Origin: Astrothelium macrocarpum
Taxonomy: Eukaryota > Ascomycota > Dothideomycetes > Trypetheliales > Trypetheliaceae
NCBI GenBank assembly: GCA_021030915.1
Contig: JAGEMR010000124.1
Coordinates: forward strand, 1 to 64,000
Direction of reading: 5' to 3'
DNA length: 64,000 nucleotides
Made by a program: the position numbers and the translations under genes. Positions 54,961-64,000 of the stretch are shown here, piece after piece (the stretch's first letter is position 1; each line of letters begins with the position of its first letter). Under the pieces are notes generated by a model, which worked only from the letters and a program-made list of their open reading frames with translations, did no database searches and was not told the origin of the DNA.

Positions 54961-56101
54961 CTCTGTCAGACACCTCTCTTGTGCCCACTTTAAGTAGTTA
55001 TAAAGTGTAATGTTCGCCCTTCATATCGCAAAGAGAGAGGTCCACATGGGTGCCCAGGGCCCACAGGTTGCGCTAAGTTCTTTATGTTCAAACGAAACCA
55101 AGCTAATCCAAAGAAAGCCTGCCCCTGACCTGCCTCGTTTTGTCTTTAGGCTCTCCTACCTTGGCTCGTGCATATATCCTTCAATATTGGAGATTCTATT
55201 AGACTATGAGAATTGGTCCGTCCTGGACGTCTGGATTCTGGAGCCTATGAAGTCACATGCATTGATCGACGCACGGTATGTCGCCCTATCTAAGCCTGAC
55301 GTCAGATACAGTATTTTCGATGTCATAGGACAAGATTTCTTTGGGAGTGCGTGCTTACCTTAGGTACAATTCCACCCCATGTCACACTAGCCATCGGTAA
55401 TACCTTCACCTTTTGGTGGTTAATGGTTGTGTCATGGAACCGTCACAGACGGAAACCCTACTTTGATGTTCATGCCCAATTTTTACAGCCGAACCTTGAC
55501 AGCCGCTCACAGATACCCTACACTGTATCCTCACATGACCGCGCCTTCACAAAATCTTATTCCTAATGATTTCGGGAACAGAATCCGACTTTGCACGCGA
55601 TTGTAGTACAAGTGGTACACTAGATTCACAATCGCCGAAGAGTAGCTCGCCGATGTCAATGTGATTGTTGAAAAAGTCACCCGACGGTATCAAAAGACCG
55701 AACGAAAAGAGAACCGTCTTTGTGTGTGATGCTACTGTATCCGGGGCTTCCTTGATTGGCTTCACCGCTTTGTGGCGCACCAGGATTGCTGTGCCGGCGT
55801 CGACCTCAAGATTCACACCCTCAATCGTCAATGTCAGAGAATACTTCTCCTATGAAAACATTGCCATCGAATGATTGGACAAGATATCTTGGTTTGCCAT
55901 GTAAGCGAAGTATTGTAGTCATTTGGAATTTGAATCTGCTACACATGTTCGCTAGCACAAATGTATGTGGTCAAGAAGCAACAATAAACATTTCCCATTG
56001 GACATTATTTCATGGTATACCCAATGCGAAAGACCACCAAACTCCCCCATGTCAGTCACTCTAATGCCAACAATCCCAAAATTGGATAGGAACAAGGCTT
56101 C
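54961..56101. other. Intergenic region with one unassigned coding-like fragment
   Basis: On the minus strand 55547-55854 stays open and reads like protein (LTIEGVNLEVDAGTAILVRH, LFSFGLLIPSGDFFNNHIDI) with no ATG at its head and a stop just before it. It may be a gene relic of unknown family. The remainder shows nothing. Confidence 0.45.
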
Positions 56102-57333
56102 CTAAGCCGTGACCTCGTTTCCCTGAATATCTACAATCGCTGTATACATAGCGCGATTGGATGCATTTTGGTATGGGTAGTCAGCATGGAAAACCATATG
56201 TGCAGCGTCCCACAGAATGTCGGCTCCGCCAGGAGCGTACAAATTATCATCACCCGTTTGGAAGAGCGGTCCATATCGGGTATATGGTCCGTTGACATCA
56301 GAAGCAGTAGCGTAGTTCACAGTATAGTTGGGTCCGGAATAGCAGCCGCTTGAGAAGAAGAGAACGAATTCATCTGAAGGCGTTTTCACGAGCGAGGGCG
56401 CCTCGGTCACGCCTTCATCACTAAGGCCGTTATTGTTCAAGATGGTCGTGGCAGCGCCTTGCGGAGTAACTCCATCAGCCTCGACAGCCTGCAACATGAT
56501 AGGCGTTGCTACAATGGGAGCAACTGTGTTGCCGCAGGAACCGTAGCCGGCTGTATCACCGTTGCCGATGCTGTTCCCATCAATTTTATATACGACGTAA
56601 CGCTGCCCACCTGAACCTCCATTGCTCCAAGTGGGGTTTGTCCAAGAATTATCGTTGCTTGAGCTGTTGCTCTGACTGCCACTTCCACTGGGCACTGTCC
56701 AGTTTCCCTGTGTTGCCCAATCTTTGAAGCCAGATGGATCGATGGCACCACCTTGCTCGAGGGGGCAGAAGAGTGGGCTGGGTTGGGGATCGAAGGGTCC
56801 ATTGACGGTCTTGGAGGTCGCGGCGCCGACGCAATGGTGGGCAGAGTCATTGTTGACTGCAGCACTAAAGTATAGTACAAAGGTGCCATCATCCTGGAGT
56901 TTTATCTGTATTAGTCTATAGTCGACGATGTTCTACACCAAATCATTGATCATACCATGAGATTGACATCGGGAGCCCACAATGCTTGAGCTGTCATGTT
57001 GACCCAAGGTGGCGTACTTGGTAGAGCATCTCCACTGGTGACAGTCCATGTTTCAAAGTCAGTCGACGTTGCCATTGGGATGTTGATGCCAGAGTCAGGA
57101 CTCTGTGTAGCGAAGGCCCACCACGTAGAGCCTTCCTTGATGATGGAAGGGTCCGGGAAGTTTTGGGTGATGACTGGCCCATTTTCAGAGCGTTTAACCG
57201 TAATACCAGCACTTTTACGAAAATATTCGGCACGCTTCTCGTGTGTCTTGGATGCAAAGTCAAATAGCGACGGGGTTCCCAAAGAAAAGAGTGATGAGAG
57301 AAGGAGAGAGACAGTGACTGATGACTTAAACAT
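56102..57333 (-). CDS. Secreted glycoside hydrolase family 43 (arabinanase/xylosidase-type)
   Basis: Exons 57333-56956 and 56893-56102 give 389 aa. The signal peptide is clear (MFKSSVTVSLLLSSLFSLGT). GH43 five-blade hallmarks: NFPDPSII, with the catalytic-base Asp near residue 61, ALWAPDV, GGAIDPSGFKDW, with the pKa-modulating Asp, and DEGVTEAPSLVK, with the acid Glu. A Ser/Asn/Gly-rich loop (SGSGSQSNSSSNDN) is inserted before RYVVYKIDGNSIG. GH43 enzymes release arabinose or xylose from plant-wall polysaccharides outside the cell, which fits a plant-associated or saprotrophic life. The precise subfamily and linkage cannot be told by eye. All three catalytic residues are present. Confidence 0.88.
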
Positions 57334-58697
57334 TATGCCGAATCAATAACAGTTAAGAGAATGCTAGCTGTTCAATGAATGTCAAAGGGTATAAACGATG
57401 GGTATTTAAATCAAGCCGACAGCTGGCACCGTGATCCCACGGTCTTCTCAGATAGCCCGGCAAGGCTGGTGAGGCACGCATCTTACTTATATGACAATGT
57501 GCGGCGTTGCAACTCGGGTAATGAATGAGAAGAAGTGAACCACATTCTTACCTCCCCTGTCATTCCATCAGTAGGCTTGAAGATACCCCGGATGATCCTG
57601 CACGACCTGCATGTGGGCTTAGGTCGCAATGCAGGTGTGATCCAGATAGCATGGATTAGACTAGTGGCTAGGAGATCTCTCATAGAGGTTTATGCTTTTT
57701 TAACGAAAATCATAGAGCGCCGTGAAACATTGGCGTGACTTAATGGGAGGCAAAAAGTATGTTCCTGACGATCGACGCGGCATGCAATGTTCAGCCTCCT
57801 GGTTTCTTGGAATTCGCATTCCTGGCATGAATTCCGGTGTAGCGGATGACTCCATGTTCGTGGAGAGATCTGCTTGACAGCTGGGACCTCACCTCGATTT
57901 GGGGAGCCGGGAGGGTGTGCTTTGCTGACCATAACACCATAACAGGCCAACCATATACCCACCAACCGCTGACAATACTCAGCACCGGTTAACTGCGCTT
58001 TGACATAAGTGCTAATCCTAAGTTAGGTGGTTTTGTGCGGGAGCGGGGAAGACGCGTTGACCACAATGTATTGACTGGTTTTCTCTGGGGCTCGTTCATC
58101 CCATTAGGTTCTTTCTGCAAGCTGGTCATGCGCTGTCTATCCACATCCAGACCCGCTCGTCAGTCTCCATGATCTCATTTGTCGTTTGCAGATGCATTAG
58201 GCACTGGCGCCTAGCTGCGGTGAGATGGAGTATATAAAAAGTGCAGCAGACAGCCTCGGCGTGCTTCCCCACGCCCGAGAAGTTGGATCTGCGTGGCCAC
58301 GGTGGCGCTGTCAGCTAGCTGGATTTCACATACCCACCCGCCCAAAGAGGGAAGAGCCGTTCCGACAAGAAATATACCGTCCACGTAATGGTCGTATAGA
58401 CGGGAGGGAGTGCGTAAGTGCTGCCGAGGAATATCCTGGATGGACTCGGTTCGTGATTCGCGAAGTGGCACGCGATGGTGGCGTCGCGGCCGGAGTGTGC
58501 CGGCCGGTTTGCATCCGGTGTTTGCACTGTGTGGGGAACCAAACATTCTCGAAACTCATCCGGCCATGGGTTTGGGAAGGTGGCAATTCGCTTGGCCAAG
58601 GTTCGGCTTGCGGCTCCCAATTTCTCTGTGCAACCTCAGACCTCACCCTGCTGTGCCAATGGCTGAGAACATTGGCTTGAATCCATCATAGCACAGC
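57334..58697. other. Intergenic region between divergent genes
   Basis: Holds the promoters of GH43 (leftward) and the CitE-like gene (rightward). 58200-58680 is GC-rich and open in several overlapping frames on both strands, which reflects composition rather than a gene. No motif was recognised. Confidence 0.6.
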
Positions 58698-59915
58698 ATG
58701 TCGGCCTCGACTATTCTTCGTCGGGCCTTGCTCTATGGTATGGTTACTCTTGACAGCAGTATCTGTGGTTATGATATCCATTGAAGCCTTTTCAACGAAA
58801 AATTTGAGTTTCGTTTGCTGCCCTAGCTTACAATGAAAACGATACAGTTCCTAGCTCGTCCCAGAAAATGCTCACCAAGTCTCGGGGTCTTAACGTAGAC
58901 TGTGTCGCCTACGATCTCGAAGATTCAGTTACCCCTGGCAAGAAATCCGAGGCGCGCCAGAATTTACGAGCATTGCTCGAGCAGCCGCGAGCATCAGGAA
59001 TACGAGAGCAGGCTGCAAGAATTAATTCGGTCGATAGTGGATATGCACTGGATGATTTGACCGAAGTGGTACGACAAATTTTCTCAGATATCCGAAAGAC
59101 ATGTTTATGTAAAACATTTTTAAGGAGCATGGCATTTCCGCATGTTCTTATTAGAACCTTTCCTCCGAGAAGCTCAGAAGCAACAAAAACGCTAATCAGG
59201 AGTACTCCCAAAGCTCAAAGCACCGAACGTCGATTCAATAGTCATCCCCAAAGTCAATTCCCCCTCCGATCTCCACTTTGTCACCGACATTCTCCGACAT
59301 GTCCTTCCAGGCCGCCACTCCTCCACTCCTTCCCCTGATAGCCAAACTCCGATTTCCCTCATCGCACTGATTGAATCGGCCCGATCAATAACGGATCTCC
59401 CTTCAATCTGCCGCGCCTCCCCCTACCTCTCCGGTCTCATTTTTGCTGCCGAAGACTTCGCCCTCGACCTCTCCCTTACCCGAACCCCCTCCCTTCATGA
59501 ATTTCTCTATGCACGTAGTACCATTGCTACCTGTGCCCGCGCCTTCAACCTCCCTTCGACTATTGACTTGGTTTGCACGTCATACAAGGGTGATGCAGGG
59601 CTGGCGACATTGGAGGAAGAAGCCCGAGACGGAAAACGACTGGGTTTCAACGGAAAACAATGTATCCATCCGACGCAGGTTGACGTCTGCGAACGAGTAT
59701 TTGCGCCCGAGCAAGAAGAAGTCGATTGGGCTGTACGAATAGTCATTGCCGATGAGAAGGCAGATAGGGCTGGAAGAGGAGCTTGGACATTGGATGGAAA
59801 GATGATCGATGTGCCTGTGGTAGGAAAGGCGAAGGCTATCGTGAAGAAGGCAGAAAGATGCGGATTCGATGTTGGAGCAGCGAAAGAAAGATGGAAAGAC
59901 CAAGAGCCCGAATAA
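58698..59915 (+). CDS. HpcH/HpaI aldolase / citrate-lyase beta (CitE-like) family protein
   Basis: Exons 58698-58737, 58848-59068 and 59214-59915 give 320 aa. The start at 58698 supplies RRALLYVPSSSQKML after splicing. The core shows NVDCVAYDLEDSVTPGKK, ARINSVDSG, VIPKVNSPSDL, the metal ligand Glu in ALIESARS and Asp in FAAEDFALDL, then GKQCIHPTQV near the end. Intron 2 (59069-59213) has no stop in frame before 59338, so a simple frame reads through it; the splice GTG/CTC gives TEVLKAPNVDS as in relatives. The family cleaves or forms acyl-CoA C-C or thioester bonds (citramalyl-, malyl- or beta-methylmalyl-CoA-type chemistry), often in mitochondria. Substrate not assignable here. Confidence 0.88.
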
Positions 59916-61823
59916 ATGAATAAGAACTCTCTCTTCCATTTCTACGTGAGAACAGGTCTAGACAGGCTGATTTGCCCATCAGAGTTGAGTCAAAATGTAC
60001 ATACTTAACTTTCGTTAAAAATAATAAACCGTCCAAGTTTTGCACCCAGCAATTCAAGCAGGGCAATGATTTTCCAATACCTTTCTCTGAGCACTTGAAC
60101 TGGCTGTGTATTCAAGAAACTTTATTGCGATGAGTACATTATTGGGCCAATATAATACGGAAGAGCTGGAGAATCAGAGGGTAAAGGGAAGAGAGAGGGA
60201 AGGGGAGTGAGAGAGCGAGAGTGAGTGAGTGAGTGAATGAGAGAGAGCAGATCAGCAAGCTTGTGAGTTAAATAAGGAGAAGCAGAAGCAAAGAAAGACG
60301 GGGTAGACGAAGACGGAGATCACGGGATTCCAAATTCACCAACACCGAACAAATGAGACGTTCATGCTATCTGGCCGGAAGAGCGTGGAAGCAAAGCAGT
60401 TTCCGACAATGTGATCCTCGCTTTGCACTCCTCGGGAGTCTCTAATCGAATTGGACAAGATGATGTATTGGATGCAATGCTTTCGCTTTCTTTGGCAGCA
60501 TCTTTTGCTATTTCCGCATCTTGGCTGGCTGAGAGCCTCATTCACTTGAAATATCGCTAGGAATTCAACAAAAACAGGGGTAATGGACTTCTACCAATCC
60601 TAAGTGAAGGCTCTCATGTTTGATGCACAACGATACTCCGATCGTCACTCTGACTTCCACATTTAGAAAGATTTGCTGTCCCTCTCTTGGACACGAGACA
60701 GGTATCAAGAAGTAGCGTCGCAAATCAGGAACACAGCAGGATGGTATTGTAGGATGAGCACTAGGATTTCCTTGGCAGCTACTCCTATCCATCTTGCCAA
60801 GACAAAAGCTCATGTACCTAAATACATAGAGAACATCACTCGCCATGGAGGCCTGGACGAAACCGGAACTTTAGAGCCATTGGATCGATCGCTAAAAGCT
60901 ATCCTTGATGAGGTGGTAGACGAGGGACTCGATTGCTTAACAGTTGCAAAGTGAGTACCTAACTTAAGGTCTGCTTTCGGCCTGAAAAACAACTCTTCTT
61001 GCACTTGCGGTATTTGAATAACGGGTAATATTTTGCGCGACTTCTTACCGTAGCTGAGATTCCGTTGGCCCCCAGATACGATTTCAGTTTGAAAATGTCA
61101 TTTCGCGACCTCCTGAAGACGTTTCCGCGGCTTCAACTAGGAATATGCGCAACCGGACAATTGTTTAGACGAATAACGTGGAGAGAAATGCAAGATTGGA
61201 GAAGAAAACGGGCGCAACGGGTCTCGGCGAAGCCGGCTCATTTGGCCCCCAAATTGTCATCTTAAGGTGTAACGACTGCGAACCTCTCAGCTGCGACGCC
61301 GCACTGGCACTGACAGTAACTGATAAAGATTATTGGCCCGAGACGTTGTTATCTTCGATCCGGTCATGACTGACTAGCAACTCAGCGCTGAGTATATATG
61401 GCCCAGGCACGAGGGGTAGGGACGTTATTTGCAAGGCTTGGCTTTTCTAGACCAGACATGGAATTTGGTATTAATTAACAGCCCGGCGTCTCTTTCGAAA
61501 GGGTCTGCTTTATTAAGCACCCGCCAAAAAGATGCCTTAAATCGACAGGACGCGTCATTCGGTCCGCAACATTCACGAGCATCTCTCTACGCCGAGGTTT
61601 TGAGGCAACTGATCTGAATGAGTTCCCCGCGAGGTACGTATAACTTCGTTGGCGCCCTCCATCTCAACTGTCAAGGAAGATGCTTTTGCCTTATTTTACG
61701 AGAAGAAAAACAAGACCGCATATTGCGGACTTACTGTGTCTTGAAATCGTCTTTACCTATCAATTGCTTTCTGATGCGAAACTCCAAATCCTATAACAAT
61801 CTCTCAACCACCAGTGACTGTAG
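59916..61823. other. Gene-poor stretch with weak coding-like fragments
   Basis: A plus-strand piece at 60673-60954 ends in a possible donor (CAAA-GTGAGT) and another at about 61068-61265 follows a possible acceptor (CCCCCAG), which might be exons of a small or dead gene (SLSWTRDRYQEVASQIR; YDFSLKMSFRDLLKTFPRL). No family was recognised and the join is not verified. A GA-rich simple repeat lies at 60181-60248. Confidence 0.4.
60181..60248 (+). repeat. Purine-rich GA/GAGT simple repeat
   Basis: About 68 bp almost without pyrimidines except T, including GAGTGAGTGAGTGAGTGAAT and runs of GAGA. A polypurine tract of this kind can form triplex structure and vary in length. Confidence 0.8.
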
Positions 61824-62495
61824 GTGTTAAGCTTTGACGGAATTGCTCTCCACTACTTTTCTTTTTCTTTGTGTATTGGCGATCTCCAAAACGGTCCTTT
61901 TCACTCGAAGAGGAACTCAGAAATTCTCGCAAATGCTAACAACCTTGCAGGATTGACAGTAAACACACAAAACTTGGAGATCCCTGATGTATCGCGACCA
62001 CCATCTGCTATCTCGGAGACCGCTGGAACGAATGAGGAGCATCAATTCCTTTCGCAAAACACAAGGACTCCCTCGGCTCCGAACGTGTCCCCGCTTGAAG
62101 AATCTCCTCCAATACGAACAAATGACACACCTTTTAAACAACACGATAGACCACTAAATGATACCCCTTCAAATAATGGCCCTGGGAATGATAACCCTCC
62201 AAACGCTGGCGTTGGACATAATGGCGCTCGAAGGAAACTTACCCCAGTAAATCAGTTAGGCCGTCACACTACTTTTGCTGAATGCCCCCATTGTCGAGCT
62301 GGGATTGACACAGTGGTTCAGACCCGACCTTCAGAGGATGCTGGGTACGTGCATTCTCATTACATCTTCAATTGGCAGCAACTTGGGTCGTTCTTGGATT
62401 CATTTTACCGGACGCCGTCTTTTGCTCGGCTCGAAACAATATTTTGGAGTCCTTTTACTTGGGCATTCAAACAGCAGTGGAAGTTGTGCGATTAA
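61824..62495 (+). CDS. Possible exon of a gene with a CPxC zinc-ribbon-like motif
   Basis: A 223-codon open frame without an ATG; it is preceded by TGTAG, so a 5' exon is likely. The first half is Pro/Asn/Ser-rich and disordered (DTPSNNGPGNDNPPNAGV). The end has TFAECPHCRAGIDTVVQTR, a CPxC arrangement like the first half of a LITAF-type zinc ribbon. A possible donor at about 62344 (GG-GTACGT) would lead to a hydrophobic segment in another frame (TWVVLGFILPDAVFCSA), also LITAF-like. The second Cys pair was not found. It may be a decayed or mis-spliced LITAF-like gene; this is tentative. Confidence 0.35.
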   Translation: MLSFDGIALHYFSFSLCIGDLQNGPFHSKRNSEILANANNLAGLTVNTQNLEIPDVSRPPSAISETAGTNEEHQFLSQNTRTPSAPNVSPLEESPPIRTNDTPFKQHDRPLNDTPSNNGPGNDNPPNAGVGHNGARRKLTPVNQLGRHTTFAECPHCRAGIDTVVQTRPSEDAGYVHSHYIFNWQQLGSFLDSFYRTPSFARLETIFWSPFTWAFKQQWKLCD

Positions 62496-64000
62496 AGTAT
62501 TACATCTGCCCTTCATTTTCGAGCAAATCTTTCAGCACGAAATATATACGACTTTCGACACCTCGTGGGTACAGGCTTCCGAACCACTTACGCGCTTGCA
62601 AACCCATAGCATCGATGTAGAACATTCTTTCACACTACTTCCGTACCTGAGGCTTGCGCCCCTGTGAAATTGGACCTGAATAGTGCTGATCTTCTTTTTC
62701 TAGATGCTTTTGCTGCGCTTCCGAACCCAAAGACGTTGCACACTATTGTCCGTCATGCCACAATCCGATCGCCACTGTCAAAAAGAATGGAATTACTACC
62801 AATTCGCCTGCAAACATAATTACATCGCAGCAACCAAGCAGGACCGAAAATATGTCTCCTGACATAGTGAGAAATGCTGGAGCATCTGCAGAAAACTCGG
62901 CCAGTGGAGCAGAACGCAGATAATAGGAAGAGCAGAAATGGAAAATGGATGCAGAGCACCTAAATGGGATCAAAGCGGATGTTTTGTAAAGATCATGAAA
63001 TATGTGCTACCAAGAGACTCGGAGACTTGGAGACTTTTGTCCCGGTATCGGAAACGTCTGTAATGCATTACGGCGGCGTGTGAAATAATTATGGTTATGA
63101 AATTTCTTGGGAAGACCTGCATCTGGTATTGTCTTTGGAGCGACGATGGAATGATTTAAGGGACGTTGGGACCTAATGACAGTTTTTTTGCGTTGGAAAA
63201 TTCCACGACTTGCAGATCTCTGTTATCCAACCCTTGTGTTTTGCGCTTCATGCGCTGGTGCAAAACTCCGTTTATCTGTAATGTGAAGGGCTAAACCTCA
63301 TTTCCGCATTGTCTAACTAAACTAATGGCAACTCTTTAACATACTAATCGGTAGGAAATTGCTTGCGAATATTATTGATGAATGCGCAAGGGAATACCAC
63401 AAAGGATGCATCATTAGGATGAATAGGATGAATAGGATGAATATGGAACAGAGCTCCCTTATATAGCAAACACAGGGTATAGGTCGCCATGCGCCTCAAG
63501 CTTAGAGTTATTCAGCGGCGGCCCCACTTCTGCCTACGTTCACCGGAGATCTCCAGGTATTTCATGCATGATCTAATCGTACATTTTCTCATTGACTTTG
63601 TTTGCTCTTTTAATGTTTTCGTTTTTAATATCAATTCGTGTTCTTGCCCATTGATATTGAAATAATCCCATGTACCCAAACTTTTTTACATTCATATTTC
63701 CCAACCTTTCAACCGGAAACTTCGGGAGAATCTCTACTTTTGATACAGATCATTTTCAAATGCCTTGGATCGGTGGCGGAGAGGATGAATGGCTTGTGGT
63801 GCACCGACCACAGCGATCCAACGAAACTTGCAACAACACAAGTAACGCAAAGCTCAGTCCCACCTACCGCAAGACTTTGTTCCCAGTCTTTGTGACAGCG
63901 GACATCTCATTAGACGTATGAACCCATCCTTGCAACATCCGTAATGTTGAAAAGTTTATGCGATGGCCTGACTGCTTACCCGCCCCCTAGAAAATCAATG
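62496..64000. other. No gene supported to window end
   Basis: Short frames only. A plus-strand frame at 63670-63921 (MYPNFFTFIFPNLSTGNF...) is open for 83 codons and could be an exon of a gene continuing past the window, but no motif supports it. A 9-bp tandem repeat lies at 63416-63442. Confidence 0.45.
63416..63442 (+). repeat. 9-bp tandem repeat x3 (AGGATGAAT)
   Basis: Three perfect copies in tandem in non-coding sequence, a small minisatellite that may vary in copy number. Confidence 0.85.

Noticed and set aside
58211..58691. Several overlapping frames on both strands, up to 151 codons
   Set aside because: They coexist because the DNA is GC-rich; none has a motif or exon signals.
1..64000. 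tRNA, rRNA or CRISPR features
   Set aside because: None was recognised by eye; no cloverleaf with internal promoter boxes was confirmed, and CRISPR arrays are not expected in a fungal nuclear genome. A tRNA scan would settle the tRNA question.

Overview
The window reads as nuclear DNA of a filamentous ascomycete (Pezizomycotina; class not determined). The genes carry short GT-AG introns (42-75 nt mostly, often with a CTRAC-like branch site). They encode typical mould families: NB-ARC and NACHT STAND proteins, HET and PigL_N modules, a GMC oxidoreductase, a DUF4188 protein, an MFS DHA2-type efflux pump, GH43 and a family 2 glycosyltransferase. Transposon bodies are converted to about 90% A+T with C-to-T type damage, as expected from repeat-induced point mutation (RIP).

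Layout. 1-3.74 kb is an AT-rich block that holds the right end of one TA-flanked terminal-inverted-repeat element and a complete second one (1673-3738) whose interior is erased. 4.6-16.3 kb is a gene-rich arm: a lipase/NB-ARC/TPR NLR-like gene (-), an inositol-monophosphatase-like gene (+), an Ap4A-phosphorylase-like gene (+), an Env7/STK16-like kinase (+) and a Nudix CoA-diphosphatase-like gene (-). 17.2-21.8 kb is one long frame punctured by stops, of which only the last 484 codons stay open. An MFS pump (-) follows. 23.8-32.7 kb is sparse: a surface glycoprotein-like gene, an F-box-like gene, a secreted protein with a deaminase-like Cys/Glu/Cys pattern, a 65-bp hAT-type miniature element and a 176-bp foldback element. 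32.7-40.7 kb holds a berberine-bridge-enzyme relic, a GMC oxidoreductase with an early stop, a second NLR-like gene (N-terminal fungal STAND domain plus NACHT) with a homopolymer frameshift, and a HET-gene relic. 41.14-42.96 kb is a decayed Fot1/pogo transposon with near-perfect inverted ends and a TA duplication. 43.3-59.9 kb carries DUF4188, a GT2 glycosyltransferase, a PigL_N protein with a 111-bp coding repeat, a two-TM disordered protein, a secreted GH43 and a CitE/HpcH-like lyase. 60-64 kb shows little beyond weak coding fragments and simple repeats.

Taken together: ordinary metabolic genes are interleaved with fungal self/non-self type genes (two NLR-like genes, one PigL_N gene, one HET relic), several of them damaged, and with small transposons of at least three kinds. 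No gene cluster for one pathway is evident. Exon boundaries are my own reading of splice signals and reading-frame continuity; function calls rest on motifs recognised by eye.
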